Notes: a model not told the origin generated them from the letters alone. A DNA stretch of 55,874 bases from Hyphomicrobiaceae bacterium (GCA_030655135.1 JAURWC010000024.1:1-55874); one strand, 5' to 3'; positions 25,247 through 37,104 are shown, counted from the stretch's first letter. Numbers and translations: made by a program.

Positions 25247-26956
25247 TTAGAAGGTCTGGCCGGCATGCATCAGGAAGTGCTCGACGATCGGCCCGAGAGC
25301 CAGCGCCGGGAAGTACTGCAGGCCACCGAGAATGAGAATCACGCCGACGAGCAGGCCGATGAACAGCAGGCCGTGCGTCGGAAACGTGCCTTGCGACGAC
25401 GACGTCTTCTTCTTGGCCATCAGCGACCCGGCGAGCGCCATCACGGGCACGACGTAGGCGAAACGGCCGAGCAGCATGGCGATGCCGAGCGTCGTGTTGA
25501 ACCACGGCGTGTTGGCGTTGAGCCCGGCGAACGCAGAGCCGTTGTTGCCGGCAGCCGACGAGTAGGCATAGAGCAGTTCCGACAAGCCGTGCGGGCCGGC
25601 GTTGTTGAGGCTCGACAGCGCGGCGGGCAGCATCGCCGAGATGGCCGTAAACACCAGGATAGCGAGCGGCAACACCAGCACGGCCAGCATGGCGAGCTTC
25701 ATCTCACGCGCCTCGATCTTCTTGCCGAGGTATTCCGGTGTGCGCCCGACCATGAGGCCGGCAACGAACACGGTCAGGATCGCCATGACGAGGATGCCGT
25801 AGAGACCCGAGCCGACACCGCCTGGCAGGATTTCGCCGAGCTGGATCAGGAACATCGGCACCAGACCGCCCAGCGGCGTGAGCGAGTCATGCATCGCGTT
25901 GACCGCACCGCATGACAGGCCGGTGGTCACCACGACGTACAGCGCCGACATGGCCTGGCCGAAGCGGAGCTCCTTGCCCTCCATGTTGCCGGCGGTCGCC
26001 TCGACGCCTGCAGTTGCCAGTAACGGGTTACCGGAGGTCTCTGCCCAATAGACGATAGTGACGGCCGAGATCAGCAGCACGGCCATGGCGATCAGCAGCG
26101 CCCGGCCCTGGCGGACATCGCCCACCATCTTGCCGAACGTAAAAGGAAATGCCGCTGCGATCAGCAGCATGCTCCAGATCGACAGCATGTTGGACCAGGC
26201 ATTGGGGTTCTCGAGGGGATGCGCGGCATTGGCGTTGAAGAAGCCGCCGCCATTGGTGCCGAGCTGCTTGATCGCTTCCTGGGTTGCGACCGGGCCCAGG
26301 GCAATCGTCTGCTTGGCGCCGTCGAGCGTCGTCGCATCGACACTGGCAGCCAGCGTCTGCGGCAGTCCCGTCAGCAGGAAGGCGACCGCCACGACGATCG
26401 AGAGCGGCAGCAGCACGTACAGGGTCGCGCGCACCATGTCGGTCCAGAAGTTGCCGACTGTCGTGGTACCACTGCGTGCGAACGCGCGAATGGCAACGCA
26501 CGCCAGCGCCATGCCGGTGGCGGCGGACAGGAAGTTCTGCACTGTCAGCCCGGTCATCTGGACGAGGTGACTCATCGTCGTCTCGCCCGCGTAGGACTGC
26601 CAATTCGTGTTGGTCACGAAGCTGACGGCGGTGTTGAACGCCAGATCTGGCGACACGCCTGCAAAGCCCTGCGGATTGCCGGGCAGGACGCCCTGCAGCC
26701 GCATCAAGACGTAGAGAAACAGGAAGCCGATAGCATTGAACAGCAGCATCGCCAGGGTATAGGAAAGCCACGTCTGTTCCCGTTCCGGCTTGAAACCGGC
26801 AGCTGCATAGACGGCGCGTTCCAGCGGCGCCAGCACCGGCGAGAGCAGGGTGCGCTCGCTTTGAAACACCTTGGCCATATAGAGCCCAAGAGGCCGCGCG
26901 GCGACGAGCACGGCGAGCAGCACGGCTGCGATCTGCAGCCAACCAATGAATGTCAT
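25247..26956 (-). CDS. kdpA: KdpA potassium channel-like subunit
   Basis: 569 residues, about ten membrane helices, four pore-loop repeats. Seen selectivity-filter regions include [39 protein letters not shown] and [17 protein letters not shown]. Start ATG 26956 ([14 protein letters not shown]) is preferred because upstream residues in the longer frame are not membrane-like. Between kdpF (19 bases upstream) and kdpB. Confidence 0.96.
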   Translation of the reverse strand: MTFIGWLQIAAVLLAVLVAARPLGLYMAKVFQSERTLLSPVLAPLERAVYAAAGFKPEREQTWLSYTLAMLLFNAIGFLFLYVLMRLQGVLPGNPQGFAGVSPDLAFNTAVSFVTNTNWQSYAGETTMSHLVQMTGLTVQNFLSAATGMALACVAIRAFARSGTTTVGNFWTDMVRATLYVLLPLSIVVAVAFLLTGLPQTLAASVDATTLDGAKQTIALGPVATQEAIKQLGTNGGGFFNANAAHPLENPNAWSNMLSIWSMLLIAAAFPFTFGKMVGDVRQGRALLIAMAVLLISAVTIVYWAETSGNPLLATAGVEATAGNMEGKELRFGQAMSALYVVVTTGLSCGAVNAMHDSLTPLGGLVPMFLIQLGEILPGGVGSGLYGILVMAILTVFVAGLMVGRTPEYLGKKIEAREMKLAMLAVLVLPLAILVFTAISAMLPAALSSLNNAGPHGLSELLYAYSSAAGNNGSAFAGLNANTPWFNTTLGIAMLLGRFAYVVPVMALAGSLMAKKKTSSSQGTFPTHGLLFIGLLVGVILILGGLQYFPALALGPIVEHFLMHAGQTF

Positions 26957-26975
26957 GGGATTGTCCTCGCCCGAG

Positions 26976-27062
26976 CTAGAATTTCTCAGGGTGCAGCAGC
27001 GTGTAGATGAGGTAGGCACCGAGGCCTATGGCCACGGCGAGCCCGATGAGCGTTTCTGTCAT
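26976..27062 (-). CDS. kdpF: KdpF small stabilising subunit
   Basis: 28 residues: METETL-like start ([15 protein letters not shown]), one helix, and the family-typical end [12 protein letters not shown]. KdpF lies at the KdpA/KdpB interface and stabilises the complex. Too short for most gene finders; position directly before kdpA makes it secure. Confidence 0.92.
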   Translation of the reverse strand: MTETLIGLAVAIGLGAYLIYTLLHPEKF

Positions 27063-27072
27063 GGCGCGATCC

Positions 27073-27156
27073 TCACAACCGGCCACAGAACTTCGCGTAG
27101 AGACCGAGCAAGCCGAAGCCGCCCAGTGCTAGCGCGCAGTACACAAGATCAAACAT
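27073..27156 (-). CDS. 27-residue membrane peptide leading the kdp operon
   Basis: Begins MFDLVYCALALGGFG and ends YAKFCGRL: one helix followed by a basic tail. A near-ideal ribosome site (AGGAGGAG) is seven bases before the ATG at 27156. It stops ten bases before kdpF. I recall similar short peptides with a C-terminal C(E/G)RL before kdpF in other alphaproteobacteria; whether it is a true complex subunit is not known. Confidence 0.7.
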   Translation of the reverse strand: MFDLVYCALALGGFGLLGLYAKFCGRL

Positions 27157-27353
27157 GGGTCTCTCCTCCTGATGTCGTGGCGGAGATGTGGGCCCAGGCC
27201 GCATCAAGGATCGATAGGGAACCCAGCCGACAAATATAAGGACGGCATAAAGTCGGCGGTTCAAACCAGCATCCCAGCTCCGCTTTTCAGCAAAGCAGAA
27301 AGTGACGCAAACTTGAGGCCGATAATCGTTTCGCACATAGGATGAGCAGAGAG

Positions 27354-27399
27354 CCAATCAGTAGATCCATCACTCGACCATACTGGCCATACTGATTGG
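27354..27399. promoter_or_regulatory. 10-base inverted repeat between the guanidine and kdp operons
   Basis: CCAATCAGTA (27354-27363) and its exact complement (27390-27399) are 26 bases apart, with a repeated CCATACTG-like motif inside. It starts 11 bases after the allophanate hydrolase stop. It could end that transcript or be an operator for kdp, whose first start lies about 200 bases further left. The rest of 27157-27353 holds no supported gene. Confidence 0.4.
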
Positions 27400-27409
27400 A
27401 CTTGGCGGC

Positions 27410-29206
27410 TCAGGTGTCGCGGCCGAGCCAGGCTCGCCAGCTGCCGAAATGCGTAATGTCTTGCGCGCCGGCGATGGCGTGCGCCTCGCACACGAATCCC
27501 TTCACCTCGCTGCCGTCTTCGAGCTTCAGCGTGCCGATGCCGAGCGGCGAGGGGATCAGCGCCACGAACGAACCGAAGGCCGCGGCATCCATTTCCCAAA
27601 TTTCGACCTCTATATTTCCAGGCCCGCTGCCGTCGTAGACGAGGCCCGGTTTCGCGGGCGTGGTGGCCGCCAGCGCGTAGAAGCGGTAGCCTGGCGCGGT
27701 CCGCGTTGTTCGAAGCAAGCGCGCGTTGCGCTCCTGCAGCTGAGAATTCAGCGGCTGCCCGCTGAGATGCGCGCCGACCACCGCCACCGCGATACGACCG
27801 ACGGCGCGTGCCGGAACAGCCGGCGTGGTCTCGGCAAGCGCCTTGCTCGTGCCGCCAAGTTTCAAATCGGTGAGCGTGCGATGCAGCGCATCGCCCAGGG
27901 CGGCGAGCCGCCCATCGTCGAATGCGCGCCCGATCAGCGTCACCCCGAAAGGAAGGCCATTGGGACGGAAGCCAGCCGGCACGGCCAGCGCCGAGAGATC
28001 CATCAGGTTCACAAAGTTTGTGTAGGCACCCAAATTCGAGTTCAGCTGTATTGGATTGGCTAGGACGTCGGCGATCTTGTAGGTCGTCCCCGTGGTCGGC
28101 AGCAGCATCACGTCCATGGTCTGCCACTGAGCTTCTGCTGCCCGCGTGAGCTCGGCCAGCCGATAGAACCCAGCGAATGCGTCGACCGTTGACAGTCCCT
28201 TGGCGCGGATGATGATGCCACCGACCGTCTCATCCAACGCGTCCGGCTGTGCGGAGACAAACTCCCGGATTGCCGCGTATCGCTCGGCGACCCAGGGGCC
28301 GGAATATAGCAGCTGTGCGGCCTCCCGGAATGGCGCGACGTCGACATCAACGACCAACGCGCCTAGCCCGCGGAGCCCTTCCACGCTGGCGTGATAGAGA
28401 GCCTCTGCGTCTGCATCTCCAAAGAAGTCGAGCCCGCTCGCCGGCACGCCGACGCGCAGACCCGCGTCGAACCCGGATACGGAAAATGGCTTGGCCCGCC
28501 GCGCATAGGCGTCTTCCGCGTCGTATGCGCCCGCAACCGACATCACCTGCGCTGCGTCGGCGACCGTAAGCCCGAAGATCGAGACCACGTCCTGCGTCCG
28601 GCACGCAGGCACCACGCCGCGCGTACTGATCCAGCCTTTCGTCGGCTTCAGTCCGACGATGTTGTTGAAGCCGGCCGGAACTCGCCCCGAGCCTGCCGTA
28701 TCCGTACCCAGGGCGAACGACACGATGCCGCCCGCCACCGCTACTGCCGAACCCGAACTGGATCCGCCCGACACATACTCGGCGTTGAACACGCTGGCCG
28801 GGATGCCATACGGCGACCGTGTGCCCACAAGTCCGGTGGCGAACTGGTCGAGGTTGGTCTTGCCGATGACAATCGCGCCGGCTGCCTCAAGTCGTTCGAC
28901 CACCGTAGCGGAACGCTCCGGCGTATAGGCGAACTCCGGGCAGGCGCACGTGGTTGGCAAGCCGGCGACGTCGATGTTGTCTTTGACAGCAAACGGAATG
29001 CCGTGCAGCGGACCTTTAGCGGCGGCCACCACCTTAGCGAGCGCCACCTCTCTAGGCGTCAGAGTGATCCAAACCGGCCGCTCTCCGGCAGCTCCAATAC
29101 GGCGATAAACTTCCGCAATCACGTCTTGCGGCGTGAAGTTGCCGCTTTCGTAGCCGCGGCTCAACGTGCCGATATCGAACGACAGATCGTGCAAAGACGG
29201 CGTCAT
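27410..29206 (-). CDS. atzF: Allophanate hydrolase
   Basis: Hydrolyses allophanate to ammonia and carbon dioxide, the last step of guanidine (or urea) use. 598 residues. The amidase-signature domain has the catalytic Lys in [12 protein letters not shown] and the Ser pair in [15 protein letters not shown] with [14 protein letters not shown]-terminal domain (about 470-598, [32 protein letters not shown]) is the usual AtzF extension. ATG 29206 overlaps the carboxylase stop by four bases, so translation is coupled. Confidence 0.93.
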   Translation of the reverse strand: MTPSLHDLSFDIGTLSRGYESGNFTPQDVIAEVYRRIGAAGERPVWITLTPREVALAKVVAAAKGPLHGIPFAVKDNIDVAGLPTTCACPEFAYTPERSATVVERLEAAGAIVIGKTNLDQFATGLVGTRSPYGIPASVFNAEYVSGGSSSGSAVAVAGGIVSFALGTDTAGSGRVPAGFNNIVGLKPTKGWISTRGVVPACRTQDVVSIFGLTVADAAQVMSVAGAYDAEDAYARRAKPFSVSGFDAGLRVGVPASGLDFFGDADAEALYHASVEGLRGLGALVVDVDVAPFREAAQLLYSGPWVAERYAAIREFVSAQPDALDETVGGIIIRAKGLSTVDAFAGFYRLAELTRAAEAQWQTMDVMLLPTTGTTYKIADVLANPIQLNSNLGAYTNFVNLMDLSALAVPAGFRPNGLPFGVTLIGRAFDDGRLAALGDALHRTLTDLKLGGTSKALAETTPAVPARAVGRIAVAVVGAHLSGQPLNSQLQERNARLLRTTRTAPGYRFYALAATTPAKPGLVYDGSGPGNIEVEIWEMDAAAFGSFVALIPSPLGIGTLKLEDGSEVKGFVCEAHAIAGAQDITHFGSWRAWLGRDT

Positions 29207-32200
29207 TGCGCGGCCTCCGCGGCCGCTTCGCTGAGGAGCATCAGCGTCTGCCCCAATGCGATCGGCCGGCCTTCCGCGCATCGCACCTCGGTGATCACAC
29301 CGGCGGCAGGCGCATACACAGGCATTTCCATCTTCATGGATTCGACAATCACGAGCACGTCACCTTCTGCCACCAGCGCCCCATTTTCGACTTCGATCTT
29401 CCACACCGCGCCCGGCACTGGGCTAGCTACCGCGATGACACCGGGACCGAGCTCATCGGCGGCATTATCTGGGGGCCCGATGTCAACGGTTGCCGCGCCG
29501 GACTGGTCGCTCGCCTGCCATCGCGATCGTTCCGCCTCGAAGGCCTCCTGTTGATGCGCCTTGAAACGTCCGATCTCCGCGGAGTTTTCGGCAAGGAACT
29601 GGCGATACTCCGACAGCTGGAACGTTGCCGGCTCGATGTTAAGACCAACCTTGCCCTGCAGAAAGTCATCACGGAACGCCAGCAACGCGTCGGCCGACAC
29701 CGGATAGAAGCGGATCTGATCGAAGAAGCGCAGCAACCAGGGCTTGTCGGCATGGAACTCAGCCGTGATGCGGTAGGTGTTCCACACTTGCGCCGTCCGC
29801 CCGATGAACTGGTAGCCGCCCGGCCCCTCCATGCCGTAGATGCACATGTAGGCCCCGCCGATGCCGACCGCATTCTCCGGCGTCCACGTGCGCGCTGGAT
29901 TGTATTTCGTCGTCACCAGGCGATGGCGTGGATCCAGCGGCGTGGCGACGGGCGCACCCAAATAGACGTCGCCGAGGCCCAGGACGAGGTAGCTGGCGCC
30001 GAAGGCGATCGCCTTGACGTCCTCGACACTGTCGAGCCCATTGATGCGCCGGATGAACTCGATGTTCGACGGGCACCACGGCGCGTCGGCCCGTACCGAC
30101 TGCATGTACTTTGCGATCGCCAGCTGCGTCGCCGCATCATCCCACGACAGCGGCATGTGCACGATGCGGCTGGGAACTTCGATGTCGCCGACGTCACCCA
30201 TGCCGTCTTCGATGCTCCGCAGCTCATCGAGCAGCGACACAATCGAAACGAGGCGGCTGTCGTAGTGGATCTGCAGCGAGCGGATGCCCGGCGTCAGATC
30301 GATGACACCGGCGATTTTGCGCTCCTGGAGCCGGCTCATCAGAAGGTGGGCGCGGAAACGCAACTCGAAGTCGAGCACGATCGGGCCATACTCAACAAGC
30401 AGGTACTTGTCCCCGGCCCGGCGATAAACCACTCGAGGCAGCGTCTCTACCGCCTCGCGCGTGCCGACGATGCAATCGTCGGCGCCCAGTTGTCCGGCGT
30501 CCACGGCTGCCGCGCTAGGCGCCGCAAGCGTCGCGATCGCTTGATCTTGCTGCTGCTCGCGGGCTGCCGCCTCGGCGGGCGTCAGCCGCCGGAAGCGCAC
30601 ATTGTCGCCCGGCCGCAGCTGGCCCATCTTCCACAGGTCCGCCTGCACGATCGTGACAGGACAGACGAACCCGCCAAGCGAGGGCCCGTCGGGTCCCAGG
30701 ATGACCGGCATGTCGCCCGTGAAGTCCACAGCACCGATCGCATAGGCGTTGTCGTGGATGTTGCTGGGATGCAGGCCGGCCTCGCCGCCGTCGGTGCGTG
30801 CCCACGTCGGTTTCGGGCCGATCAGGCGCACGCCGGTCCTATTGGAATTGTAATGCACTTCCCAGGTCGCCGCGAAGAACGCAACGATGTCGCCGTCCGT
30901 GAAGAACTCGGGTGCGCCGTGCGGGCCGTAAAGTACACCCAACTCCCACTCGCGGGCGATATTGGGCACGAGCACAGCAGGCAGCGCCCGTGCTGTCCCG
31001 CTATCCGCAACACCGTCCTTCACATGCAGCACGTCGCCCGTCAGCAGCGCGCGCCCGCCGTGCCCGCCGAACTTGCCCAGCGTGAACGTGGCGGCACTCT
31101 CGAGGTAAGCCGGAACGTCGAAGCCGCCGCGAACCGCGAGGTAGGTGCGCGCGCCCGCCCCCGTAACGCCGCGGATCTTGAGAACCTCTCCAGCTGCAAC
31201 GGCGACGGGCTGCCAAAAGGGCACAACCTTGTCGCCGATCCTGGCATCCATACTGGCGCCGCCAAGGCAGATGACGCTGTCGCAGTTGAATTGCAGTGTC
31301 GGCCCCGAGAGCGTGATCTCCAGCGCCGGGATCCCCTCGTCATTGCCGAGCACGCGATTGGCAAGCCGGAACGACAGATGGTCCATCGGCCCCGAAGGGG
31401 GCACGCCGACGGCCCAGTATCCGGTGCGGCCAGGCCAGTCCTGGATCGTAGTCTGCGTGCCGGGGCTCAGAACTTCGATCGTGCCCGCGCAATAAGGAAA
31501 AGTCGCCAGCGTGCGCGTCAGCATCTCGCCCTTTGCCAGCACCTCGGAGGCCGCGAGCTGGCGCAGATAATCGAGATTGGTCTCCAGCCCGCCGATCTCC
31601 GTCGCAGCCAACGATGTCTGCAACTTCACGAGCGCATCCTCACGTGATGGTGCCGTGACGATCAGCTTCGCGATCATCGGGTCGTAGTAGGGCGAGACCT
31701 CGGCCCCGCTCTCGACCCACGTCTCGACGCGCGTTTGAGCGGGCCAGGCGACATGCGTCAGCAACCCGGAGCTCGGCCGGAAATCGCGTCCCGGATCTTC
31801 GGCGTAGAGGCGAACCTGGATCGAGGCGCCGCGCGGTGTGATCTCGCCCTGGTCCAACGCCAAGGTCTCGCCAGCCGCCTGACGGATCATCCATTCCACG
31901 AGGTCGATGCCCGTGACCTCTTCGGTAACGCCATGCTCGACCTGCAGGCGCGTGTTGACCTCAAGGAAGTAGAACGCGCTCGTATCGCTGTCGTACAGGA
32001 ACTCGACCGTCCCCGCGCTTTCGTAGGAAACCGACTTGCCGAGTTCCCGCGCCGTCTCCCACAGCGCCGCGCGTGCCACATCTGAGAGTCCGGGTGCGGG
32101 CGTTTCCTCGACCACCTTCTGATTGCGCCGCTGCGCCGAGCAATCGCGCTCGCCGAGCGCCACGACGCCGCCCTTGCCGTCGCCGAAGATCTGCACCTCG

Positions 32201-32823
32201 ATGTGCCGGCCTCGTGCGATGTATTTCTCGAGAAACAGCCCCGGATCCTTGAAGTTGTTGCGCGCCAGGCGTTCCACGCGCTCATACAGCGGCTCAAGCT
32301 CAGCCGCCGACGAGACCAGCTGCAACCCAATGCCGCCGCCGCCCGCCGTGCTCTTCAGCATCACCGGATAGCCGATGCGTTCTGCCTCGCCGTGCGCGGC
32401 CGCGAGGTTGCCGATCAGGCCGGAGCCCGGCGCCAGCGGCACCCCGGCCGCCAGCGCCAACTCGCGTGCCCGGTGCTTCAAGCCAAAGGCGCGCATATGC
32501 TCCGGCCGCGGCCCGATGAACACGATGCCGGCGTCCGCGCAAGCATCCGCGAAGTCCGGGTTCTCCGACAGGAAGCCGTAACCCGGATGAATGGCGTCAG
32601 CCCCTGTCGCCTTCGCTGCCGCCAGGATCGCGTCGCCGCGCAGATAACTTTGTGCTGCGGCCGCTGGCCCGATCGCCACGGCATCGCCGGCCTTGGCGAC
32701 ATGCATCGCATGCCGGTCCGCCTCCGAGTACACCGCCACGCTGGCGACGCCCATGCGATCAAGCGTGCGGATGATGCGGCAGGCAATCGCGCCGCGATTG
32801 GCGATCAGGACCTTGTTGAACAT
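29203..32823 (-). CDS. Guanidine (urea-type) carboxylase, biotin-dependent
   Basis: 1206 residues: biotin carboxylase (1-450; [19 protein letters not shown]), the two carboxyltransferase halves related to KipA/KipI (about 460-780 with [23 protein letters not shown], and about 820-1040), and a biotinyl domain with Lys1164 in VESMKMEMP. Classic annotation is urea carboxylase. The neighbours (two DUF1989 proteins, allophanate hydrolase) and the guanidine-I riboswitch match operons whose carboxylase was shown to prefer guanidine, producing carboxyguanidine. The residue that separates the two activities (an Asn replacing an Asp in the carboxyltransferase domain, as reported) was not mapped here. 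Confidence 0.9.
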   Translation of the reverse strand: MFNKVLIANRGAIACRIIRTLDRMGVASVAVYSEADRHAMHVAKAGDAVAIGPAAAAQSYLRGDAILAAAKATGADAIHPGYGFLSENPDFADACADAGIVFIGPRPEHMRAFGLKHRARELALAAGVPLAPGSGLIGNLAAAHGEAERIGYPVMLKSTAGGGGIGLQLVSSAAELEPLYERVERLARNNFKDPGLFLEKYIARGRHIEVQIFGDGKGGVVALGERDCSAQRRNQKVVEETPAPGLSDVARAALWETARELGKSVSYESAGTVEFLYDSDTSAFYFLEVNTRLQVEHGVTEEVTGIDLVEWMIRQAAGETLALDQGEITPRGASIQVRLYAEDPGRDFRPSSGLLTHVAWPAQTRVETWVESGAEVSPYYDPMIAKLIVTAPSREDALVKLQTSLAATEIGGLETNLDYLRQLAASEVLAKGEMLTRTLATFPYCAGTIEVLSPGTQTTIQDWPGRTGYWAVGVPPSGPMDHLSFRLANRVLGNDEGIPALEITLSGPTLQFNCDSVICLGGASMDARIGDKVVPFWQPVAVAAGEVLKIRGVTGAGARTYLAVRGGFDVPAYLESAATFTLGKFGGHGGRALLTGDVLHVKDGVADSGTARALPAVLVPNIAREWELGVLYGPHGAPEFFTDGDIVAFFAATWEVHYNSNRTGVRLIGPKPTWARTDGGEAGLHPSNIHDNAYAIGAVDFTGDMPVILGPDGPSLGGFVCPVTIVQADLWKMGQLRPGDNVRFRRLTPAEAAAREQQQDQAIATLAAPSAAAVDAGQLGADDCIVGTREAVETLPRVVYRRAGDKYLLVEYGPIVLDFELRFRAHLLMSRLQERKIAGVIDLTPGIRSLQIHYDSRLVSIVSLLDELRSIEDGMGDVGDIEVPSRIVHMPLSWDDAATQLAIAKYMQSVRADAPWCPSNIEFIRRINGLDSVEDVKAIAFGASYLVLGLGDVYLGAPVATPLDPRHRLVTTKYNPARTWTPENAVGIGGAYMCIYGMEGPGGYQFIGRTAQVWNTYRITAEFHADKPWLLRFFDQIRFYPVSADALLAFRDDFLQGKVGLNIEPATFQLSEYRQFLAENSAEIGRFKAHQQEAFEAERSRWQASDQSGAATVDIGPPDNAADELGPGVIAVASPVPGAVWKIEVENGALVAEGDVLVIVESMKMEMPVYAPAAGVITEVRCAEGRPIALGQTLMLLSEAAAEAAQ

Positions 32824-32824
32824 G

Positions 32825-33472
32825 TCAGCGGTCCTCCGGCCAGATGAGCACTTCGATGGGGGTGGGATTGTAGGCGTTGCACGGGTTGTTCAGCTGCGGG
32901 CAGTTGGAGATCAGAACGATCACGTTCATCTCCGCGCGCATCTCCACGTACTTTCCCGGGCCCGAGACGCCGTCGGCAAACGTCAGGCCGCCGTCCGGGG
33001 TCACCGGAACGTTCATGAAAAAATTGATGTTGTGGGCAATGTCGCGCTTGCTCAGCCCGTACTGCTCGTTCTCGACGACGGCCAGCAGGTAGCTGTCGCG
33101 GCAGGCGTGCATGCTCTTCTTTTCGAGAGAATAGCGCACGGTATTGCTCTCCGTGGCACATGCCCCGCCGATCGTGTCGTGACGGCCGACGGTATCCGCG
33201 GTGATCGTCATCAGCGGCCGGCACAGGTCCGACAGCAGGACCGAGCCCGCCCCGAGGTAGACATTTCCTTGTTCACGCACGGTGTCGCAGACCGAGTAGC
33301 GCTCGTGCGGATCGTCGGCGTTGAAGAACAGCGTATCGGCGGCCTGGTTGCCTTCTACGTCGACGATGCGCAGCGTCTGCCCGCGCTTCACCACGTGCAT
33401 CCAGTAATCTCCCGCGCGCACGATCTCGCGAGTGGTGGCGTCGCCCGCCTTGAGTGAGCTTTCCTTGATCAT
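32825..33472 (-). CDS. DUF1989 protein, carboxyguanidine deiminase subunit (UAAP2 type)
   Basis: 215 residues. DUF1989 features: [38 protein letters not shown], and the metal-ligand-like block [21 protein letters not shown]. In guanidine operons two DUF1989 proteins together remove ammonia from carboxyguanidine to give allophanate (CgdAB). I do not assign the A or B label. The stop is one base before the carboxylase ATG. Confidence 0.85.
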   Translation of the reverse strand: MIKESSLKAGDATTREIVRAGDYWMHVVKRGQTLRIVDVEGNQAADTLFFNADDPHERYSVCDTVREQGNVYLGAGSVLLSDLCRPLMTITADTVGRHDTIGGACATESNTVRYSLEKKSMHACRDSYLLAVVENEQYGLSKRDIAHNINFFMNVPVTPDGGLTFADGVSGPGKYVEMRAEMNVIVLISNCPQLNNPCNAYNPTPIEVLIWPEDR

Positions 33473-33483
33473 GTCCTGGCTCC

Positions 33484-34203
33484 TCAGCAGCAGCCGGCGT
33501 GGAACAGGCGATTGTTCTCAAAGCCTCGTCCGTTCTCGGCCGCCGACATACGGCAGGCGTCGTCGGCTGCGGCGGCCAGCCCATCGCTCAGCGCAAAGTG
33601 AACCGGCTTGTGCGGATACACGGCGCTGGGGTTCATCGGATGCGGGCAGGTGTGGAACAGCACCAGCGTATCCATTTCGAAGCGCAACTCGACTTCGGCG
33701 CCCGCCTTTGCAATTCCCGCATCAAAACGCATGCCGCCGTCTTCTGCCGTGGAAACCTTACTGAACCAGTTGACGTTCGCCGCCAGATCCCGCCGCGTCA
33801 TGCCGTACTTGGCGCCTTCCACGAGGAAGCTGTCGCGGCCGTTCTGCTGCCAGTCGTTGCGACGGTCCTGGTAGTCCGCCCCGCCCCATCGCGCCGCCAC
33901 CATCGCCTTGGTGGAATTGCCGCAGACGCTGTCGTGCCAGCCGTGCGTGTCGGCCACGATGGAGCAGAACACGCGGCCCATGTCGGAGTAGAGGCAATGC
34001 CCCGCCGAAAGCTTGAAGGTGTGCTGGCACTTCAACGTGTCCGGCGCGTTGTAGCGCTCCAGCAGGTTCTGCGGATTGTAGAACAGCATGCCGACGTTGG
34101 CTCCGCCTTCCAGATCGGTCAGATGCAGGCGCGAATTTCGCCGCATCACCATCGACCAGTGCTTTCCGCCCGGCAGGGTATCGCTGTAGATCGCCTTGCT
34201 CAC
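33484..34203 (-). CDS. DUF1989 protein, carboxyguanidine deiminase subunit (UAAP1 type)
   Basis: 239 residues from GTG 34203, which has GAGGAG eight bases upstream; longer frames lack such a site. Related to the next gene: [37 protein letters not shown], and [20 protein letters not shown]. The conserved Cys, His and Glu suggest metal binding. It should partner the following DUF1989 protein. A C-terminal double Cys (HAGCC) is present. Confidence 0.85.
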   Translation of the reverse strand: MSKAIYSDTLPGGKHWSMVMRRNSRLHLTDLEGGANVGMLFYNPQNLLERYNAPDTLKCQHTFKLSAGHCLYSDMGRVFCSIVADTHGWHDSVCGNSTKAMVAARWGGADYQDRRNDWQQNGRDSFLVEGAKYGMTRRDLAANVNWFSKVSTAEDGGMRFDAGIAKAGAEVELRFEMDTLVLFHTCPHPMNPSAVYPHKPVHFALSDGLAAAADDACRMSAAENGRGFENNRLFHAGCC

Positions 34204-34305
34204 TTTGCTCTCCTCTGCCGGCTCTTCGACGCCGGCTTTCTGGTCCGGGCCGTCCCGGTGGGAAAGGCACCGCGCGGGGTCGTCCCCGCGACGGGAGGTC
34301 ACGCG

Positions 34306-35187
34306 CTAGTGCAGCGCCTTCTCGGAATCCTTGGGCAACGACAAATCCGGCGGCGCATCGGGTGCCGCAGACGCGCCGTTGAGGTCGGCCGCGATCTTGC
34401 GCGGCCACACCTCGAAGTCCTGTGTGATGGTCGCCCCGGGCTGCGGCCCGGCTTGCGTCTTCGGCATCACTGGTGGCACCGGTAGATCACCGCCCAACGT
34501 TGCGCCGTAGCGCTCCAGTTCCTCGGGCCGATTGCGCGGGCGTTCGAACGCAATGACACGAGTGCCCAGGCGAAACGCCTCGCTCAAGTCGTGCGTCACC
34601 ATGACGACGGTGAGGTTGTTCTGGTTCCAGATCCGCCGGATGAGCACGTGTATGTCGGCACGGATGCCGGGATCGAGCGCCCCGAACGGTTCGTCGAGCA
34701 GCAGGATCTTTGGCCTGCGGTTGAGCGCCTGCGCCAGGGCCAGCCGCTGTTGCATGCCGCCCGACAGGGACGCGGGATACTTGGTCTCATGCCCCGCAAG
34801 CCCGACCTCGTACAGCAGCTTGGAAGCTTCCTCGATTGCCGTCCGCCGCTGCGCGCCGAACAGCTTGCCGAGCAACGCCGACTTCTCGAACTCTCGTCCG
34901 ATCATCACATTCTGCAGAACGGTCAGATGCGGAAACACAGAGTAGCGCTGGAACACGACACCACGGTCGCTGTCGGGCTCCGCCTTGAGCGGCACACCGT
35001 CGACCAGGATTTGCCCGCGCGTTGCCGTCTCCTCACCCAACAGCATGCGCAGGAATGTCGTTTTCCCGCAGCCCGACGGGCCGACGAGGGCCACGAACGA
35101 TCGCGGCGCGATGTCGAGATTGATGCGTTCGAGCACGACATGGTCGCCGTACTCCTTCCAGACTTTGTCGAAGGTGATGGCCGTCAT
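34306..35187 (-). CDS. ABC transporter ATP-binding protein of the guanidine operon
   Basis: 293 residues of the nitrate/taurine type. Walker A GPSGCGKTT, Q-loop VVFQRYSVFPHL, signature LSGGMQQRLALAQAL, Walker B KILLLDEPFGALD and His in VMVTHDLSEAF are intact. About 50 C-terminal residues rich in Pro and Ala extend past the core. ATG 35187 overlaps the permease stop by four bases. The importer probably brings in guanidine or a guanidino compound, inferred from the operon. Confidence 0.92.
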   Translation of the reverse strand: MTAITFDKVWKEYGDHVVLERINLDIAPRSFVALVGPSGCGKTTFLRMLLGEETATRGQILVDGVPLKAEPDSDRGVVFQRYSVFPHLTVLQNVMIGREFEKSALLGKLFGAQRRTAIEEASKLLYEVGLAGHETKYPASLSGGMQQRLALAQALNRRPKILLLDEPFGALDPGIRADIHVLIRRIWNQNNLTVVMVTHDLSEAFRLGTRVIAFERPRNRPEELERYGATLGGDLPVPPVMPKTQAGPQPGATITQDFEVWPRKIAADLNGASAAPDAPPDLSLPKDSEKALH

Positions 35188-36002
35188 GCCGAGCGTGCTC
35201 CCGCAAACCAGGGGAAGGCCTTGCGCTGGATGAGCCGCAACGCGTAGTCCATCAAGAATGCCAGCAGTGTGATCCACAGGACGTAGGGAATGATCACGTC
35301 CATCGACAGGTAGCGGCGGACGAGGAAAATGCGGTAGCCGAGCCCTGAATCCGCGGCGATGGCTTCGGCGGCGATCAGGAACAGCCACGCCGGCCCGATC
35401 TCCAGCCGCAGCGCATCGAGCAGGCGCGGCAGCGTTTGCGGCGTCACCACGCGCAGCGCGATCTGCCATGTCGAGGCACCCAGCGTCTGTGCCTTGATCA
35501 GCTGCTCGCGCGGAATCTCTTCCACGCGCTGAGCGAGATCGCGAATGAGTTTCAGCGTCGTGCCGACGACGATGAGCGTGATCTTGGAGGCTTCTCCAAG
35601 GCCCATGACGATGAAAAGGATCGGCAGCAGTGCCAGTGGCGGCACCATCGAAGCCACCGAAATGAAAGGGCCCAGCGTCGACCTCGCCAGCGGTAGCAAA
35701 CCGGTGACGATGCCGAAAACCAACGCGATCGCAGCCGAGATCGCCAGTGCTGACAGCAAGCGGAACAGGCTGGCGGCGGTGTCGGACCACAGCAGGTATA
35801 TGCCCGTCCGGGCATCAGGAACGATGGCGTGCAGCCGCAAGGCTTCGACGATGGTGCCGAGCGCGGGCAGCAGCTTATCGTTGGGGTTGGCTGTCAGCCG
35901 CGCGTCCGAGCTGATGGCATAGGCGGCGGCCAGCGCGATAAAGGGGAGACAGGCAAGCACCACGTGCCAGCCGAAATTCGGCTTCATGTTGATTGCGCGC
36001 AT
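35184..36002 (-). CDS. ABC transporter permease of the guanidine operon
   Basis: 272 residues, six or so membrane helices, and the EAA loop EEIPREQLIKAQTLGASTWQIALRVVTPQTLP characteristic of SsuC/TauC permeases. ATG 36002 is preceded by GGGGTGA; a GTG at 36008 is also in frame. The partner substrate-binding gene is 38 bases upstream. Confidence 0.92.
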   Translation of the reverse strand: MRAINMKPNFGWHVVLACLPFIALAAAYAISSDARLTANPNDKLLPALGTIVEALRLHAIVPDARTGIYLLWSDTAASLFRLLSALAISAAIALVFGIVTGLLPLARSTLGPFISVASMVPPLALLPILFIVMGLGEASKITLIVVGTTLKLIRDLAQRVEEIPREQLIKAQTLGASTWQIALRVVTPQTLPRLLDALRLEIGPAWLFLIAAEAIAADSGLGYRIFLVRRYLSMDVIIPYVLWITLLAFLMDYALRLIQRKAFPWFAGARSA

Positions 36003-36039
36003 TCTCACCCCCGTTTTCGCCGGCCGCCGTCTGGTTTCG

Positions 36040-37104
36040 TTACAGCTTGCCGTCCGCCGCGGCCTGCATGTAGGTCGCGTCGTAGCGCAGCTTCACGTTG
36101 CCTTTGTCGCCGTAGATCGAGCCGTCAGGGAACGCGACGCCGATCGCTTCGGGCGATTTCGCGTCCTTGCCAAGCAGCGACTTCTCAAACAGGAAGCTGG
36201 AGACGCGGCCGGTGGTCGTCTTGAGGTCCGCGCCAGTCGTGAAGGCAACGGCGTCAGCGGGTGCGGAAAATAGCTTGGTCGTAGCGAGCTGCTCGTCGAA
36301 GCCCTTCACGTCCGTGCCCGAAGCCTTGGCCATCGCCTCTTTCGCAGCCGGGTCTTTGGCCAACGCCGTCATGGTGTCGTACCAGATGCCCGCTAGCGCC
36401 TGAGCGAACTTGGGGTTGTCTTTCACCACCTCGGTATTGGCGACCATCAGGTCGATGATCTCGCCGGGAATCTGCGAGCTGTCGAACACCTTCTTGGCGT
36501 CTGGCGACTCCAAGATGGTCGATACGATCGGCTTCCAGGTGACGACGGCGGTGACGTCCGAGGTCTTGAAGGCCGCTGCCATGTCGGCGTCCGACGTGTT
36601 GACGACCTTGAGGTCCTTCTCGACGAGCTTCACGGTTTCCAGCGCTCGAGCCAGCAGGTAGTGCGACACCGAGAACTCGACGAGGTTGACGTTCTGGCCT
36701 TTGAGCGAGGCCAAGTCGCCATTGCCTTTCACGATCACGGCGTCGTTGCCGTTTGAGAAGTCGCCGACGATGACGGCGGTCGTATCGACGCCGCCGGCGG
36801 CCGGGATCGACAGTGCGTCCATGTTGGTGACGGTGACGGCGTCGAAGGCGCCCGCCGTATACTGGTTGATCGATTCAACGTAGTCGTTGAACTGCTTCAC
36901 TTCGATGGTGATGCCGTATTTGTCGGCCCACTTCTTGACGATGCCGCTATCGGAGGCATAGCCCCATGGCATCCAACCGACGTAGATCGACCATGCGACC
37001 TTGAAATCCTTCTTCTCGGCGGCCTGAGCCGCAGGACCAGAAAGAGCCAAGCCCGCCACAGCCGCCAAAGCGACGCGGAAGGCCTTCGACGACGAAGATT
37101 TCAT
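36040..37104 (-). CDS. ABC transporter substrate-binding protein of the guanidine operon
   Basis: 354 residues with a signal peptide (KAFRVALAAVAGLALSGPAAQA). The mature part starts EKKDFKVAWSIYVGWMPWGYA and has the NMDALSIPAAGGVDTTAVIVGDFSNGNDAVIVKG block seen in TauA-like proteins encoded by ykkC-controlled operons. First gene after the guanidine-I riboswitch, 118 bases from the aptamer. Guanidine as ligand is inferred from context. Confidence 0.88.
   Translation of the reverse strand: MKSSSSKAFRVALAAVAGLALSGPAAQAAEKKDFKVAWSIYVGWMPWGYASDSGIVKKWADKYGITIEVKQFNDYVESINQYTAGAFDAVTVTNMDALSIPAAGGVDTTAVIVGDFSNGNDAVIVKGNGDLASLKGQNVNLVEFSVSHYLLARALETVKLVEKDLKVVNTSDADMAAAFKTSDVTAVVTWKPIVSTILESPDAKKVFDSSQIPGEIIDLMVANTEVVKDNPKFAQALAGIWYDTMTALAKDPAAKEAMAKASGTDVKGFDEQLATTKLFSAPADAVAFTTGADLKTTTGRVSSFLFEKSLLGKDAKSPEAIGVAFPDGSIYGDKGNVKLRYDATYMQAAADGKL

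Noticed and set aside
29206-31647. 813-codon open frame on the plus strand
   Set aside because: Antisense shadow of the carboxylase in GC-rich DNA; His/Arg/Asp-rich translation with no domain.
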